Shown here in pieces: positions 39,281-48,101 of a DNA stretch of 64,000 nucleotides. Source of the stretch: Bacillus nakamurai (GTDB taxonomy: Bacteria; Bacillota; Bacilli; Bacillales; Bacillaceae); the NCBI RefSeq assembly GCF_001584325.1, contig NZ_LSAZ01000042.1:23524-87523 (forward strand). The letters are read 5' to 3'. Every line of letters begins with the position of its first letter. The first letter of the stretch is position 1. The notes beneath the pieces are model-generated. The model was not told the DNA's origin and made no database searches. It saw nothing but the letters and a program-made list of their open reading frames with translations. The position numbers and the translations under genes were made by a program.

Positions 39281-39514
39281 ATGGATATTTTCTCAAAAAT
39301 GATGTTCGGCAATACCGAGGACCGGGATGAACCAGAGAAGGAGAAAGAGAAAGAGAAAGAGAAAGAAGAGCCTGAAGCTGATCCCGAAGAAGCAATCGAT
39401 TACAACCATGTGATGAATCAGCTCGGCTCCATCATGAACTCGCTCGATCAATTAAAGCCGGTCTTTAAAGACCTCGGGTCGATGGTGTCCGCCTTAAAGA
39501 AAAAAATCATGTGA
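39281..39514 (+). CDS. yjzB: Small acidic/charged protein YjzB
   Basis: A 77-residue protein starting MDIFSKMMFGNTEDRDE. Residues about 18-32 are an uninterrupted EK-rich run encoded by a hexanucleotide repeat; the C-terminal half (NHVMNQLGSIMNSLDQLKPV) is predicted helical. Function unknown. Start ATG at 39281 with AAAGGGGG; the longer in-frame reading from 39206 has no ribosome binding site and begins in the fabHA promoter. Divergent from fabHA and convergent with comZ. Confidence 0.8.
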   Translation: MDIFSKMMFGNTEDRDEPEKEKEKEKEKEEPEADPEEAIDYNHVMNQLGSIMNSLDQLKPVFKDLGSMVSALKKKIM

Positions 39515-39546
39515 AAAGCCACTTCTATTAAAAGTGGCTCTCTTTA
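39514..39546. terminator. Bidirectional terminator between yjzB and comZ
   Basis: Stem AGCCACTT/AAGTGGCT with A-rich and T-rich flanks between convergent genes. Confidence 0.8.
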
Positions 39547-39735
39547 TTTATTCAGCTCCCCGGCATCGGATTTGCCAAGCTCATAAGCTTCCGCCATGAC
39601 TTGTGTAAACAGGTTCATAAACGGCTGGATCATTTCCATAGACAGATCAATGCCTGATTTCTCGAGCTCCGCCTTCGCTTCCGGCAAATATTTCATTGCA
39701 ATCTGCATAAATTCAAGCGATTTTTCATGCTGCAT
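39544..39735 (-). CDS. comZ: Competence regulator ComZ
   Basis: A 63-residue protein starting MQHEKSLEFMQIAMKYLPEA. In B. subtilis ComZ is a negative regulator of comG transcription; it is small, helical and has a leucine-zipper-like heptad pattern, partly visible here. Start ATG at 39733-39735 with GAGGTGG; the in-frame extension to 39771 runs into the med 3' end. It follows med by 13 bp and is co-transcribed with it. Confidence 0.92.
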   Translation of the reverse strand: MQHEKSLEFMQIAMKYLPEAKAELEKSGIDLSMEMIQPFMNLFTQVMAEAYELGKSDAGELNK

Positions 39736-39748
39736 GTGTATCCACCTC

Positions 39749-40702
39749 TTATTCATTTGACGGCAGTTCATTTGTTTGATTATACGTTTTTACGAGATCG
39801 GCTATCTTTTGCTGAAAAGCTTTGTCCACCAGAGGGCTGAAGGTCCCCATTTCGACGACCCCGTCTTTGAAATCGAAGCTGTGGTCTCCGCTCTTTAGTG
39901 CGCCTTTATTATACTGCTCCGCGATCAATGTGTAGGCTTTATCTACATTTTGCACCGTGCTGGTCAGCACCGTGTTTTTACCTAAATCAGCTTGATCGGC
40001 GACATAACCGATGGCGTACAGACCGTCTTTTTTTATTTGCTGAATGACAGGAACATTATACCCGTCTCCGGCCGGATATACAACATCCGTGCCTTCATTC
40101 TTTAACTTCCCGTAAAGGGACAGCGCTTCGTTGTCATTATCCCAGTGGTCTGTAAATTCAGTATTGACGACGATGTCGGGGTTTTCATATTTTGCCCCTT
40201 TGATAAAGCCGTCGACTTCAGGCTGCCATAAAAAGGAGGCTATGACGCCGACCTGATTGGTTTTTGACATGTGGGCAGCGGTCATTCCGCCGAAAAAGCC
40301 CATTGCTTCTCCCATGAGATGGACGCTTGTGACATTGTCGTCTTTAGCCGTTCCGTTTGAGATGACGAATTCCATATCGGGATAGTCCTTGCTGATCATA
40401 TTAAAGATTTCCTCATATTCTTTTCCGTGTCCGTATAAAAGATTGACACCTCTTTTATGAAAGTCCTCTATCGCTTTTAAAATATCTTCATCAGATTTTA
40501 TATTTTCTTTATAATAAACGTCTGCGTTAAATTCAGATTGTATCGCTAATAAACCTTTGTAACCTTTTGTGCCCCATACCAGATCATTGATGGTATCGGG
40601 AAAAAGCATTCCGACCTTCTCAATTTTTCCTTTAAACGGAGTTTGTGCGCATCCGCTCAATAAAAGGAGGACAGAAAAGATCATGACTAGCCTGGTGATC
40701 AA
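39749..40702 (-). CDS. med: Med, BMP-family lipoprotein that promotes ComK activity
   Basis: A 317-residue lipoprotein: hydrophobic N-terminus (MITRLVMIFSVLLLLSGC) with lipobox LSGC, then a BMP/PnrA-type periplasmic-binding fold (VGMLFPDTINDLVWGTKGYKG, NLLYGHGKEYEEIF, VGVIASFLWQPEVDGF, VYPAGDGYNVPVIQ). In B. subtilis Med is a positive regulator of comK expression. The start is TTG at 40700-40702, as in B. subtilis; an in-frame ATG six codons later is the alternative. A paralogous BMP lipoprotein lies at 62979-63953. Confidence 0.92.
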   Translation of the reverse strand: MITRLVMIFSVLLLLSGCAQTPFKGKIEKVGMLFPDTINDLVWGTKGYKGLLAIQSEFNADVYYKENIKSDEDILKAIEDFHKRGVNLLYGHGKEYEEIFNMISKDYPDMEFVISNGTAKDDNVTSVHLMGEAMGFFGGMTAAHMSKTNQVGVIASFLWQPEVDGFIKGAKYENPDIVVNTEFTDHWDNDNEALSLYGKLKNEGTDVVYPAGDGYNVPVIQQIKKDGLYAIGYVADQADLGKNTVLTSTVQNVDKAYTLIAEQYNKGALKSGDHSFDFKDGVVEMGTFSPLVDKAFQQKIADLVKTYNQTNELPSNE

Positions 40703-40791
40703 GCCATGTTCAACCCCTTTTCAAACTCATAACATGCATATTTGATATACGTTTATTGTAGCGGTAATGCACATAACATGGAAGGTTTTTC

Positions 40792-41358
40792 TTAAAATTT
40801 GTCGAATATTGATGAAAATTGTCTTTTCCACTCTTGAATTTTTTCTTCCGCTTCTGATTTTTCCGTTTTTTCTTCTATATGCAGCGTAATAACCGGATCT
40901 TCGTCTTTTATGCCGTCTGATTCCAGCTTGTTTTTCAGCTGAACGGCTGCGTCATCTAAAAAAAAGCGGTTTTCGCTGTTTTCTTTCGGTTCCCTCCACG
41001 GACCGTACAGCGGCGGAAGGATAATGGCTCGGGCCGATTCCCTCTGACAGCTCTTTTCCCAGGCTTCGCGATCCTCACTGTATATAATCCAATACAGAGG
41101 TTCCGTCCTGTCTTCAGGAAGGAATCCGTTTCCGTATTGAATGCAGATTTGATCGTATGTCTTTTCACCAATTTCATCTATTTTCTGAAAATGATCGTTT
41201 CTTCCGAGCCACATTAATCTTTCTTCCAAATATAGCTGCCGGGTTTTATCTTCCGGTTCAGCCAGAATGACATCAACGTATGTTCCTTCATCCATCATCA
41301 GCTCGCATAATGAAAGGCCGAGAAATTCATCTGCTCCAATGATCAGCGCTGCTTTCAT
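40792..41358 (-). CDS. yjaV: YjaV, Rossmann-fold NAD(P)-binding-like protein
   Basis: A 188-residue protein starting MKAALIIGADEFLGLSLCEL, which resembles the nucleotide-binding N-terminus of short-chain epimerases (GxxxFxG: GADEFLG). The family Tyr-x3-Lys catalytic motif is not visible, and the protein is short and acidic at the end, so catalysis is doubtful. Start ATG at 41356-41358; a longer in-frame start at 41400 lacks a ribosome binding site. It lies between yjaU and med; function unknown. Confidence 0.8.
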   Translation of the reverse strand: MKAALIIGADEFLGLSLCELMMDEGTYVDVILAEPEDKTRQLYLEERLMWLGRNDHFQKIDEIGEKTYDQICIQYGNGFLPEDRTEPLYWIIYSEDREAWEKSCQRESARAIILPPLYGPWREPKENSENRFFLDDAAVQLKNKLESDGIKDEDPVITLHIEEKTEKSEAEEKIQEWKRQFSSIFDKF

Positions 41359-41439
41359 CTCATCTGCCGCCTTTCCGGTTTTCATTGGCGCACAAGCCAA
41401 ACAGCCCTCTAAAAAGAGATGGCTGTTGTATTCTATTCA

Positions 41440-42174
41440 CTACAGTTCTTTTTCATGCCTGCGGAAAAACTGACAGATGGCGTCATACATCCGTGCGGGA
41501 GGCTCAAATAAATGATACGTAATTTCCGCTTTGCTTCCGGCCTTTTCCTGCGCTTCTTTATATGCGTTCGCATGCAGGGGATATGGATACGGCGCTCCGG
41601 TCATTCTTTGCCAAATATGTACCGGAACGCGGGTCGAGAAGCCTGAAATGGTTTGATAGCGGCGTGAGCTTGCTTCTTTTTCGGATATGCCGAAGCTTGA
41701 GGACGCTTCCTTCAGAAATTGTTTATAGAAAAATTTATTTTCTTTTTCAGATTCAAAATGAGCTTGAAGATCAAGACAAGGATTCAGCATCGCGGCTGAA
41801 CGGATATGCTCCGGGGAAAAACGCAGCAATTGATCGGCACAGAGGGCGCCCATACCGTCTGCCAGCAGATGAATTTTCGGATTGAGGATTTCTTGTTTCA
41901 GCACATAGTGGATCAGCTGCTTGGCGTAGGCAACCGCTTTTTCTGCTCCCCAGTGCCGCCCGTACAAATTGCTGTTGAAAATGGTATAGCCTTTTTCCCT
42001 CAGCATATTTAACAGCTGGTTTCTTCCGTAATGCTCGAGCCAAAAGCTGGAGTCCCCGCTGACAAAGTGCGTTCTGTCACCAAGGATAAAGACGCCGAAG
42101 CCGTTCGGCCGGTACGGCAGATGGATGACGTTCGGCTCAGACCACAATTGGAAAAACCTTTCCGTTATCCCCAT
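41440..42174 (-). CDS. yjaU: YjaU, alpha/beta-hydrolase-like protein with altered nucleophile site
   Basis: A 244-residue protein with the strand-turn pattern of alpha/beta hydrolases ([35 protein letters not shown], then [15 protein letters not shown]). The elbow expected to read G-x-S-x-G is A-D-G-M-G, with Gly where the catalytic Ser belongs, so it is probably not a standard esterase. Start ATG at 42172-42174 with AAAGGAGG. An extended -10 (TGGTATAAT type) lies about 110 bp upstream on the minus strand. Function unknown. Confidence 0.8.
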   Translation of the reverse strand: MGITERFFQLWSEPNVIHLPYRPNGFGVFILGDRTHFVSGDSSFWLEHYGRNQLLNMLREKGYTIFNSNLYGRHWGAEKAVAYAKQLIHYVLKQEILNPKIHLLADGMGALCADQLLRFSPEHIRSAAMLNPCLDLQAHFESEKENKFFYKQFLKEASSSFGISEKEASSRRYQTISGFSTRVPVHIWQRMTGAPYPYPLHANAYKEAQEKAGSKAEITYHLFEPPARMYDAICQFFRRHEKEL

Positions 42175-42432
42175 GCCTTCCCGCCTCCTTTCACTCCTAA
42201 TCTCTCGCTATCTTATGTAAATAGAAATGAAACGGATAAGGTAAACCCCTATTTACCCCTATGTTTTGGCTATTATACCAAATACCGATATTCTATTTTA
42301 CCATTAAACAGCCGGGAAGCAGAGTGAATGTCTATGCCTGAGACCTTCATTTTGATGCGAAAATTGCCTTTCGCCCGCGCTTTATGTATGGTATGATACA
42401 ACGTAGAATAAAATGAAGGACGAGGTGGAAAC

Positions 42433-42618
42433 GTGCGATTTATTATTGCTTTTATTTGGACGTTCCTTTTATCACATATGGCCTGTTATCTGATCGCCTC
42501 CATGAACAGTGCGGCATACAGCTTTAAGCAATCTTCCGTTATTGCCGTCATCATTGCGGTGCTTGTCTTTGTTCTTGCGGAAATCATGCCTGTAAAGCAG
42601 GATGCCGGCCAGCATTAA
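42433..42618 (+). CDS. yjzD: Small membrane protein YjzD (DUF2929)
   Basis: A 61-residue protein with two hydrophobic helices (MRFIIAFIWTFLLSHMACYL and IAVIIAVLVFVLAEI) and a short polar tail. Start is GTG at 42433 with GACGAGGTGG. An extended -10 promoter (TGGTATGAT, 42389-42397) lies upstream. It reads divergently from yjaU and convergently with yjzC. Function unknown. Confidence 0.82.
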   Translation: MRFIIAFIWTFLLSHMACYLIASMNSAAYSFKQSSVIAVIIAVLVFVLAEIMPVKQDAGQH

Positions 42619-42628
42619 TTGATGAAAT

Positions 42629-42658
42629 GAAAAAACCTGCTGACCAGCAGGTTTTTTT
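42629..42658. terminator. Bidirectional terminator between yjzD and yjzC
   Basis: Stem AAAACCTGCTG/CAGCAGGTTTT with loop ACC and T-runs on both sides. Confidence 0.87.
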
Positions 42659-42661
42659 CGT

Positions 42662-42841
42662 TCACGGCTTTCTTTGGTACGTCCACAGCCTATTGTGATT
42701 TGAGGTTTCAGGAAACATGTCTCCTGCGGTCAGCTTGATTTTTTGGGGATTTTTAACCATACTCCCCGTCTCGCCGATTTCAACGTACACACCGTTATTC
42801 GGCGCTTTTTGTCCGGGCCGGAATTGATGCTGCTGTCCCAC
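42662..42841 (-). CDS. yjzC: YjzC, small conserved protein (59 aa)
   Basis: Reads MGQQHQFRPGQKAPNNGVYV, then EIGETGSMVKNPQKIKLTAG and FPETSNHNRLWTYQRKP to a stop at 42662. Start is GTG at 42839-42841 behind AAAGGAGG. The protein is small, basic and soluble, with the pattern of the YjzC family in bacilli (Gly-Asn-rich middle, aromatic C-terminus). Function unknown. Not detected by length-limited ORF searches because of the GTG start and short length. Confidence 0.85.
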   Translation of the reverse strand: MGQQHQFRPGQKAPNNGVYVEIGETGSMVKNPQKIKLTAGDMFPETSNHNRLWTYQRKP

Positions 42842-42903
42842 GTCATTTCCTCCTTTTTCTTTTTAATGTAGTATGCGCTTGTGTGAGGGATAATATGTTC
42901 AAT

Positions 42904-42938
42904 AAAAAAGCCGCCGATTCCGGATTCGGCGGCTTTCT
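42904..42938 (-). terminator. Terminator of the arg-car operon
   Basis: Stem AAAGCCGCCGAAT/ATTCGGCGGCTTT type (11-bp GC-rich) with T-run on the minus strand, directly after argF. Confidence 0.9.
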
Positions 42939-42941
42939 TGG

Positions 42942-43898
42942 TTATTGCTGTTTGCCAAGAAGAGCTATCAGCAGCGCCTTCTGGGCGTGGAGCCGGTTTT
43001 CTGCCTGTTGAAATACTGCAGAGTGCGGGCCGTCGATAATGTCAGACGTAACCTCTTCCTCCCGGTGGGCGGGCAGGCAGTGCAAAAATGTATAGTCCGG
43101 CTTTGCGAGGCTGACGAGCGACTCGTTTACTTGATACGGCGCAAAAACCGTAAGCCGCTGCTGCGTCTCTTCTTCCTGTCCCATGCTTGTGAACACATCG
43201 GAATAAATTACATCAGCGCCCTGCACCGCTTCTTGAGGATTTTCGGTCAGGGTAATCTTTGTTCCGGACAGCGCCGCGGCCTCTTTTGCCGCATGCACCG
43301 CCTCTTCCTCAACTTCATAGCCTTTCGGCGAAGCAATGGCAATATCGCAGCCCATTTTAGCGCACCCGATCATAAGGGAATGCGCTACATTGTTCCCGTC
43401 GCCGATATAAGCGGCTTTTACGCCCTTCAGCTTACCCTTTATTTCTTGAATCGTTAACAGATCCGCGAGCGCCTGGCAAGGATGGTACCGGTCGGTCAGC
43501 CCGTTAATGACGGGAATGGCAGCGTGCTTGGCAAGCTCCTCGACTTTTTCATGTTCAAAGGTGCGGATCATAATGGCATCAACAAATCCGGACAGCACCT
43601 TCGCCGTATCCGCGACCGTCTCGCCGCGCCCCAGCTGCAGGTCGCTGCTTGACAGAAACAGCGCTGTCCCTCCAAGCTGCGCCATTCCCGCTTCAAAGGA
43701 CACACGCGTCCGCGTCGATGATTTCTCAAAAATCATCGCCAGTGTTTTTCCTTGGAAGATCGGCTGGATCGGGTTTTGTTTTAATGATGAGGCTTCCGTT
43801 AGAAGCGCATCGATGTCGGACGCGCTGAGGTCCTTTAACGTCAGAAAATCTTTTCCGTACAAATTGGTTAAAGCATGTTCAGCATTTACTGTGTGCAT
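42942..43898 (-). CDS. argF: Ornithine carbamoyltransferase ArgF
   Basis: Converts ornithine and carbamoyl phosphate to citrulline (318 aa). Carbamoyl phosphate-binding STRTR (EKSSTRTRVSFEAG), the HPCQ motif (YHPCQALADLLT) and the ornithine-binding HCLPAHR are intact. Last gene of the argCJBD-carAB-argF operon, overlapping carB by 13 bp, so the enzyme making carbamoyl phosphate and the one using it are coupled. Terminator follows. Confidence 0.97.
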   Translation of the reverse strand: MHTVNAEHALTNLYGKDFLTLKDLSASDIDALLTEASSLKQNPIQPIFQGKTLAMIFEKSSTRTRVSFEAGMAQLGGTALFLSSSDLQLGRGETVADTAKVLSGFVDAIMIRTFEHEKVEELAKHAAIPVINGLTDRYHPCQALADLLTIQEIKGKLKGVKAAYIGDGNNVAHSLMIGCAKMGCDIAIASPKGYEVEEEAVHAAKEAAALSGTKITLTENPQEAVQGADVIYSDVFTSMGQEEETQQRLTVFAPYQVNESLVSLAKPDYTFLHCLPAHREEEVTSDIIDGPHSAVFQQAENRLHAQKALLIALLGKQQ

Positions 43899-46800
43899 GA
43901 CGCCACTTCCTTTTGATAGAGATCTCTGAGTGAAACAGGCTGAGGCTTTCCGGAGCCGCTCGCTAAGAACGCTTTTACAGTTTCCGGTTCGGTAAAGACC
44001 GTCACGCCGTGTGTCATGGCTTCAAGCCGCTGACTGCGGGCTTCTTCAGAGTCATTGAAATTGATATGGATCGCTTTATCCTTTCGGTCTGCCCAGGCTG
44101 AAAAAGAGCTGTCGTACACTGTAAAGCCCGCGGCTTCTGCCAGTTGGGCCGTTTCTTCATCTCCGCCTTCTAAATAGATGCTTCCTTTTTTCTCCCACAC
44201 ATGCGCGTAGATTTTTTTCAAGGCGCTTTCGGCGTCAAATGCGACACACATGCCTTCTCCCGTCGACTTCATTTCCGGTCCAAGCTTCACGTCCACATCC
44301 TGGATGGCGTGGGATGAGAACACTGGGAATTTGACCGCTGTTCCGTGCTGATTTTGAATGACCGGGTTCACGTCTTGTAAGGATGCGCCCGCTAACAGCC
44401 GGACGGCGAGCGGGATCATCGGCACTCCCATCACTTTAGAGATAACGGGAACTGTGCGGCTTGCTCTCGGATTCACTTCGAGAACGAGAATCTCCCCTTT
44501 CTCGATGACAAATTGAATGTTCATGATCCCTTTGAATGACAGTTTTTTCGCAATTTTTTCTGCGGCTTGCTTCATGCCTCGTTCAAGTTCCGCAGTGACG
44601 GACGGTCCGGGAAGGATCGCAAAGCTGTCGCCCGAATGGACGCCGGCCCGTTCAATATGCTCAGTATACGTCGGCACGAAGACCTCTTTCCCGTCAGAAA
44701 TCAGATCGATCTCCACTTCTTTTCCTTCGATATATTGATCGATAAGAATCGGATACGGCATGCCTGTTTCCTCTTCAAGGAGACCGGAGAGAGCCGTTTC
44801 TGATTCGATGATGATCATTCCCATACCGCCAATGACGTAGGAAGGGCGAATCAGCACCGGATATCCGATGCTGATTGCTTTTCGGACGGCTTCTTCCTTA
44901 GAATAAGCCGTTTCCCCTTTTGCATGCTTCAGGCCGAGTTCATCCAGCAGCTTATAAAAGAGGTCCCGATCCTCCAGCGCATCAAGCGTCTCAAATGACG
45001 TTCCGAGCAGCGGAATGCCCGCTTTTTCCAGCGATTCAGCAGCATTGATAGCGGTTTGCCCTCCAAACTGGACAATGGCAAAATCGATATTTTCATGTTC
45101 CGCTACATTTAAAATATGTTCTGTCGTCAGCGGTTCGAAATAGAGCCGATCGGCAATTTCGTAATCCGTGCTCACCGTTTCCGGGTTGTTATTGATCATG
45201 ACCGTTTCAAACCCGAGCTTTTGCAGGGTTAAAACACCGTGAACGGCGCTGTAATCAAATTCTACGCCTTGGCCGATGCGGATCGGGCCTGAACCGATAA
45301 TGAGCGCGCGTTTTTTCTCTTTGCGGCTGATATCTCCGTCACTTTCACCGAGATACGTGGAGTAAAAATAGTTCGTTTTGGCGTCAAATTCAGCTGCGCA
45401 CGTGTCCACGATTTTAAACGATGGCTTGATCCCGGATTCTTTTCTGAGAGCACGGACGGCTTCTTCCGTTTTGCCTGTGAGGGATGCGATCATCTCGTCT
45501 GTGAATCCCTTTACCTTCGCTTGTTTCAAAAGCGGCGCAGACAGGTTTTCCCCTTCTTCCATCAGCTTGTTTTCCAGCATGATGATATGGCGGAACGAAT
45601 GGAGAAAAAACGGATCGATTTTTGTTTTTGCATGAATGTCTTCTATAGTCACTCGGCGGCTTAATAGCTCCATCACGACGAAAAATCGGCGGTCATCCGG
45701 CACCTCGGCTAATTCCCACAGCTGTTTCAGCGTATAGCCGCCGAGCTCAGGCAGGCGGGTGCCGATATTTTTCAATTCAAGGGAGGCCGCCGCTTTTTGA
45801 ATGGCCGCTTCCATATTCCTTTCAATAGCCATAACCTCGCCTGTTGCCTTCATTTTCGTTCCGAGCGTGCGGTCGGCATTTTTAAATTTGTCAAACGGCC
45901 AGCGCGGGAATTTGACGATGACATAATCAAGCGCCGGTTCAAAGCTTGCATATGTGGAGCCTGTCAGCGGATTTTTCAGTTCGTCAAGCGTATAGCCGAC
46001 GGCCAGCTTTGCCGCCATTTTGGCAATCGGATAGCCGGTTGCTTTTGAGGCAAGAGCGGATGACCGGCTGACCCTTGGATTTACTTCAATCACGTAGTAC
46101 TGTTTGCTGAACGGATCAAGCGCAAATTGAATGTTGCAGCCTCCGACCACATCAAGCGCCGAAATTATCGCTAAGCTTGCCGACCGCAGCATTTGATATT
46201 CTTGATCCGTTAAGGTTTGAGACGGTGCGACAACGATCGAGTCCCCTGTATGCACACCGACCGGATCTATGTTTTCCATGTTGCAGACGGTAATGCATGT
46301 GTGATTTCTGTCGCGCATCACCTCGTATTCAATTTCCTTAAAGCCTGCGATGCTTTTTTCGATCAGGCATTGGTGAATGGGGCTTGCTAAAAGCGCCTGC
46401 TTGATAAGTTTCTGAAACGCTTCTTTCGTCCGGGCGATTCCGCCTCCCTTTCCGCCTAACGTATAAGCCGGTCTCAGGATGACGGGGAGCCCGATCGATT
46501 CTGCGAAACGGAGAGCGTCTTCTTCGTTGTCGACGATCTCACTTTCCGGAACGGGCTGATGAAGCTCATTCATCAAAGATCGGAACTGTTCCCGGTCTTC
46601 TCCTTTTTGAATGGTTTCCACAGATGTGCCCAAAAGCTTCACATGATGCTTTTTCAGCACCCCTGCTTCTTCAAGCTTAACAGCTAAATTTAACGCGGTT
46701 TGGCCTCCTAAATTAGCAAGCAGCCCGTCTGGCTTTTCTTTTTCGATAATAGCCTCAAGGCTTTCGGTTGTGAGAGGTTCAAAATAGATTTCATCGGCAA

Positions 46801-46978
46801 AGGCCTCATCCGTCATAATCGTTGCTGGATTGTTGTTTACCAGGATCACACGGTATCCTTCTTCTTTCAGAGCCATGCAGCCCTGTGTGCCTGAATAATC
46901 AAATTCAGCCGCCTGGCCGATGATAATCGGGCCTGAACCGATGACTAATATGCTTGAAATTGTCGTATCTTTAGGCAT
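43886..46978 (-). CDS. carB: Arginine-specific carbamoyl-phosphate synthase large subunit CarB
   Basis: A 1030-residue duplicated ATP-grasp enzyme making carbamoyl phosphate for arginine. Two homologous halves are visible: the N-terminal part starts ISSILVIGSGPIIIGQAAEF and the second repeats as RALIIGSGPIRIGQGVEF, each with downstream GGQTALN/GGQTAIN motifs. The allosteric C-terminal domain is shorter than in the pyrimidine-specific PyrAB, in line with the known length of B. subtilis CarB. Overlaps carA by 8 bp. Confidence 0.96.
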   Translation of the reverse strand: MPKDTTISSILVIGSGPIIIGQAAEFDYSGTQGCMALKEEGYRVILVNNNPATIMTDEAFADEIYFEPLTTESLEAIIEKEKPDGLLANLGGQTALNLAVKLEEAGVLKKHHVKLLGTSVETIQKGEDREQFRSLMNELHQPVPESEIVDNEEDALRFAESIGLPVILRPAYTLGGKGGGIARTKEAFQKLIKQALLASPIHQCLIEKSIAGFKEIEYEVMRDRNHTCITVCNMENIDPVGVHTGDSIVVAPSQTLTDQEYQMLRSASLAIISALDVVGGCNIQFALDPFSKQYYVIEVNPRVSRSSALASKATGYPIAKMAAKLAVGYTLDELKNPLTGSTYASFEPALDYVIVKFPRWPFDKFKNADRTLGTKMKATGEVMAIERNMEAAIQKAAASLELKNIGTRLPELGGYTLKQLWELAEVPDDRRFFVVMELLSRRVTIEDIHAKTKIDPFFLHSFRHIIMLENKLMEEGENLSAPLLKQAKVKGFTDEMIASLTGKTEEAVRALRKESGIKPSFKIVDTCAAEFDAKTNYFYSTYLGESDGDISRKEKKRALIIGSGPIRIGQGVEFDYSAVHGVLTLQKLGFETVMINNNPETVSTDYEIADRLYFEPLTTEHILNVAEHENIDFAIVQFGGQTAINAAESLEKAGIPLLGTSFETLDALEDRDLFYKLLDELGLKHAKGETAYSKEEAVRKAISIGYPVLIRPSYVIGGMGMIIIESETALSGLLEEETGMPYPILIDQYIEGKEVEIDLISDGKEVFVPTYTEHIERAGVHSGDSFAILPGPSVTAELERGMKQAAEKIAKKLSFKGIMNIQFVIEKGEILVLEVNPRASRTVPVISKVMGVPMIPLAVRLLAGASLQDVNPVIQNQHGTAVKFPVFSSHAIQDVDVKLGPEMKSTGEGMCVAFDAESALKKIYAHVWEKKGSIYLEGGDEETAQLAEAAGFTVYDSSFSAWADRKDKAIHINFNDSEEARSQRLEAMTHGVTVFTEPETVKAFLASGSGKPQPVSLRDLYQKEVASCTQ

Positions 46979-48032
46979 GAGCGATTTCTCTCCTTGCTGG
47001 TATCACTTTCTCTATATATTCATCAAATATCCACTCGCTCTCAGCCGGTCCGGGATGGGCTTCGGGGTGGAACTGGACGCTTAAAACAGGAAGCCGTTTG
47101 TGACTGAGCCCCTCGACTGACGCGTCATTGACATGATGAAACCTGATGGACAGCTCGTTTTCGTCAATTGATGTTTCGTCTACGACATAGCTGTGATTTT
47201 GACTTGTCATAAACACCCGCTTCGTTTTACGGTCAATAACGGGGTGGTTGGCTCCCCTATGCCCGAACGGAAGCTTATACGTATTTCCTCCAAAAGCGAG
47301 GGCGATCAGCTGATGGCCGAGACAAATGCCAAGCGTCGGAAAATCACTGATGATGGATGAAATCTGCTTCATGTACGGCGCGATCGATTTCGGATCCCCG
47401 GGTCCGTTTGAGAGCACGATTCCGTCAGGATTGATGTCATAAACAGCGTTCATTTGCGGATACGGAATGACCGTTACCTTGCAGCCCCGTTTCATGAGTG
47501 ATGATGCGATCGATTTTTTAAAGCCGAAATCAATCAGCGCGATATGCTGTTGTCCGTCTCCCATGACGGTGATGTCTTTTGCGGCTGCCGTTTGCGCCGG
47601 ATTTTCTTCCCTCGGCAAGGCAGCAGGCGGTGCTTCTGATGTCGAAATGGCGGCGTTCATCGTGCCGCCTGAGCGGATTTTTTTAACGACGGCTCTCGTA
47701 TCAACCTGGGTCAGAAGCGGGATGTTCCATTTATTTAAGTACTCCCTTACACTTGATATTGCTTCATGATGTGAAAAGTGTTCACATGCTTCATAGACGA
47801 CGGCGGCCTTCACCTGAGGGATTTTGCTTTCAAGGTCTTTCTCATTAATTCCGTAATTTCCGATCAGCGGATACGTAAAGACGATAATCTGCCCTTTATA
47901 TGACGGATCCGTCAGCACTTCCTGATAGCCCGTCATTCCCGTAAAAAAAACAGCTTCGCCTGTGCAGCACGCTTCTTGATCAAGTTCACCGCTAAATGAA
48001 GTTCCATCTTCCAATACTAAATACCCTTTCAT
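46971..48032 (-). CDS. carA: Arginine-specific carbamoyl-phosphate synthase small subunit CarA
   Basis: Glutaminase subunit (353 aa). The class I amidotransferase nucleophile Cys is in TLGICLGHQLIALAFGG and the His-Glu pair in SVQFHPEAHPGP. It hands ammonia to CarB through an internal tunnel. Start ATG at 48030-48032 with AGAGGTGG. A 69-bp gap to argD, larger than elsewhere in the operon, carries a probable promoter. Confidence 0.96.
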   Translation of the reverse strand: MKGYLVLEDGTSFSGELDQEACCTGEAVFFTGMTGYQEVLTDPSYKGQIIVFTYPLIGNYGINEKDLESKIPQVKAAVVYEACEHFSHHEAISSVREYLNKWNIPLLTQVDTRAVVKKIRSGGTMNAAISTSEAPPAALPREENPAQTAAAKDITVMGDGQQHIALIDFGFKKSIASSLMKRGCKVTVIPYPQMNAVYDINPDGIVLSNGPGDPKSIAPYMKQISSIISDFPTLGICLGHQLIALAFGGNTYKLPFGHRGANHPVIDRKTKRVFMTSQNHSYVVDETSIDENELSIRFHHVNDASVEGLSHKRLPVLSVQFHPEAHPGPAESEWIFDEYIEKVIPARREIAHA

Positions 48033-48060
48033 CTAATGCCCACCTCTTGATGAATAATTA

Positions 48061-48089
48061 ATTATAAAAATGAATTTTTATACTATCAA
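48061..48089 (-). promoter_or_regulatory. Candidate internal promoter before carA with palindromic operator
   Basis: On the minus strand TTGATA (48084-48089) and TATAAT (48061-48066) are 17 bp apart. A perfect palindrome TATAAAAATGAATTTTTATA (48063-48082) fills the spacer and reaches the -10. The AT-rich, TGAAT-containing palindrome resembles ARG boxes, so AhrC control is plausible. Inference from sequence only. Confidence 0.6.
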
Positions 48090-48101
48090 AACTAAAAAAA
48101 A

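Noticed and set aside
39335..39375. GAGAAA repeat considered as CRISPR or a mobile-element end
   Set aside because: The units are 6 bp, contiguous and in frame inside a small gene; there are no spacers or inverted ends.
43886..46978. Several open frames of 60-85 codons on the plus strand inside carB
   Set aside because: They lie fully inside a strongly conserved gene, have no ribosome binding sites and are explained by GC-rich codon use of carB.
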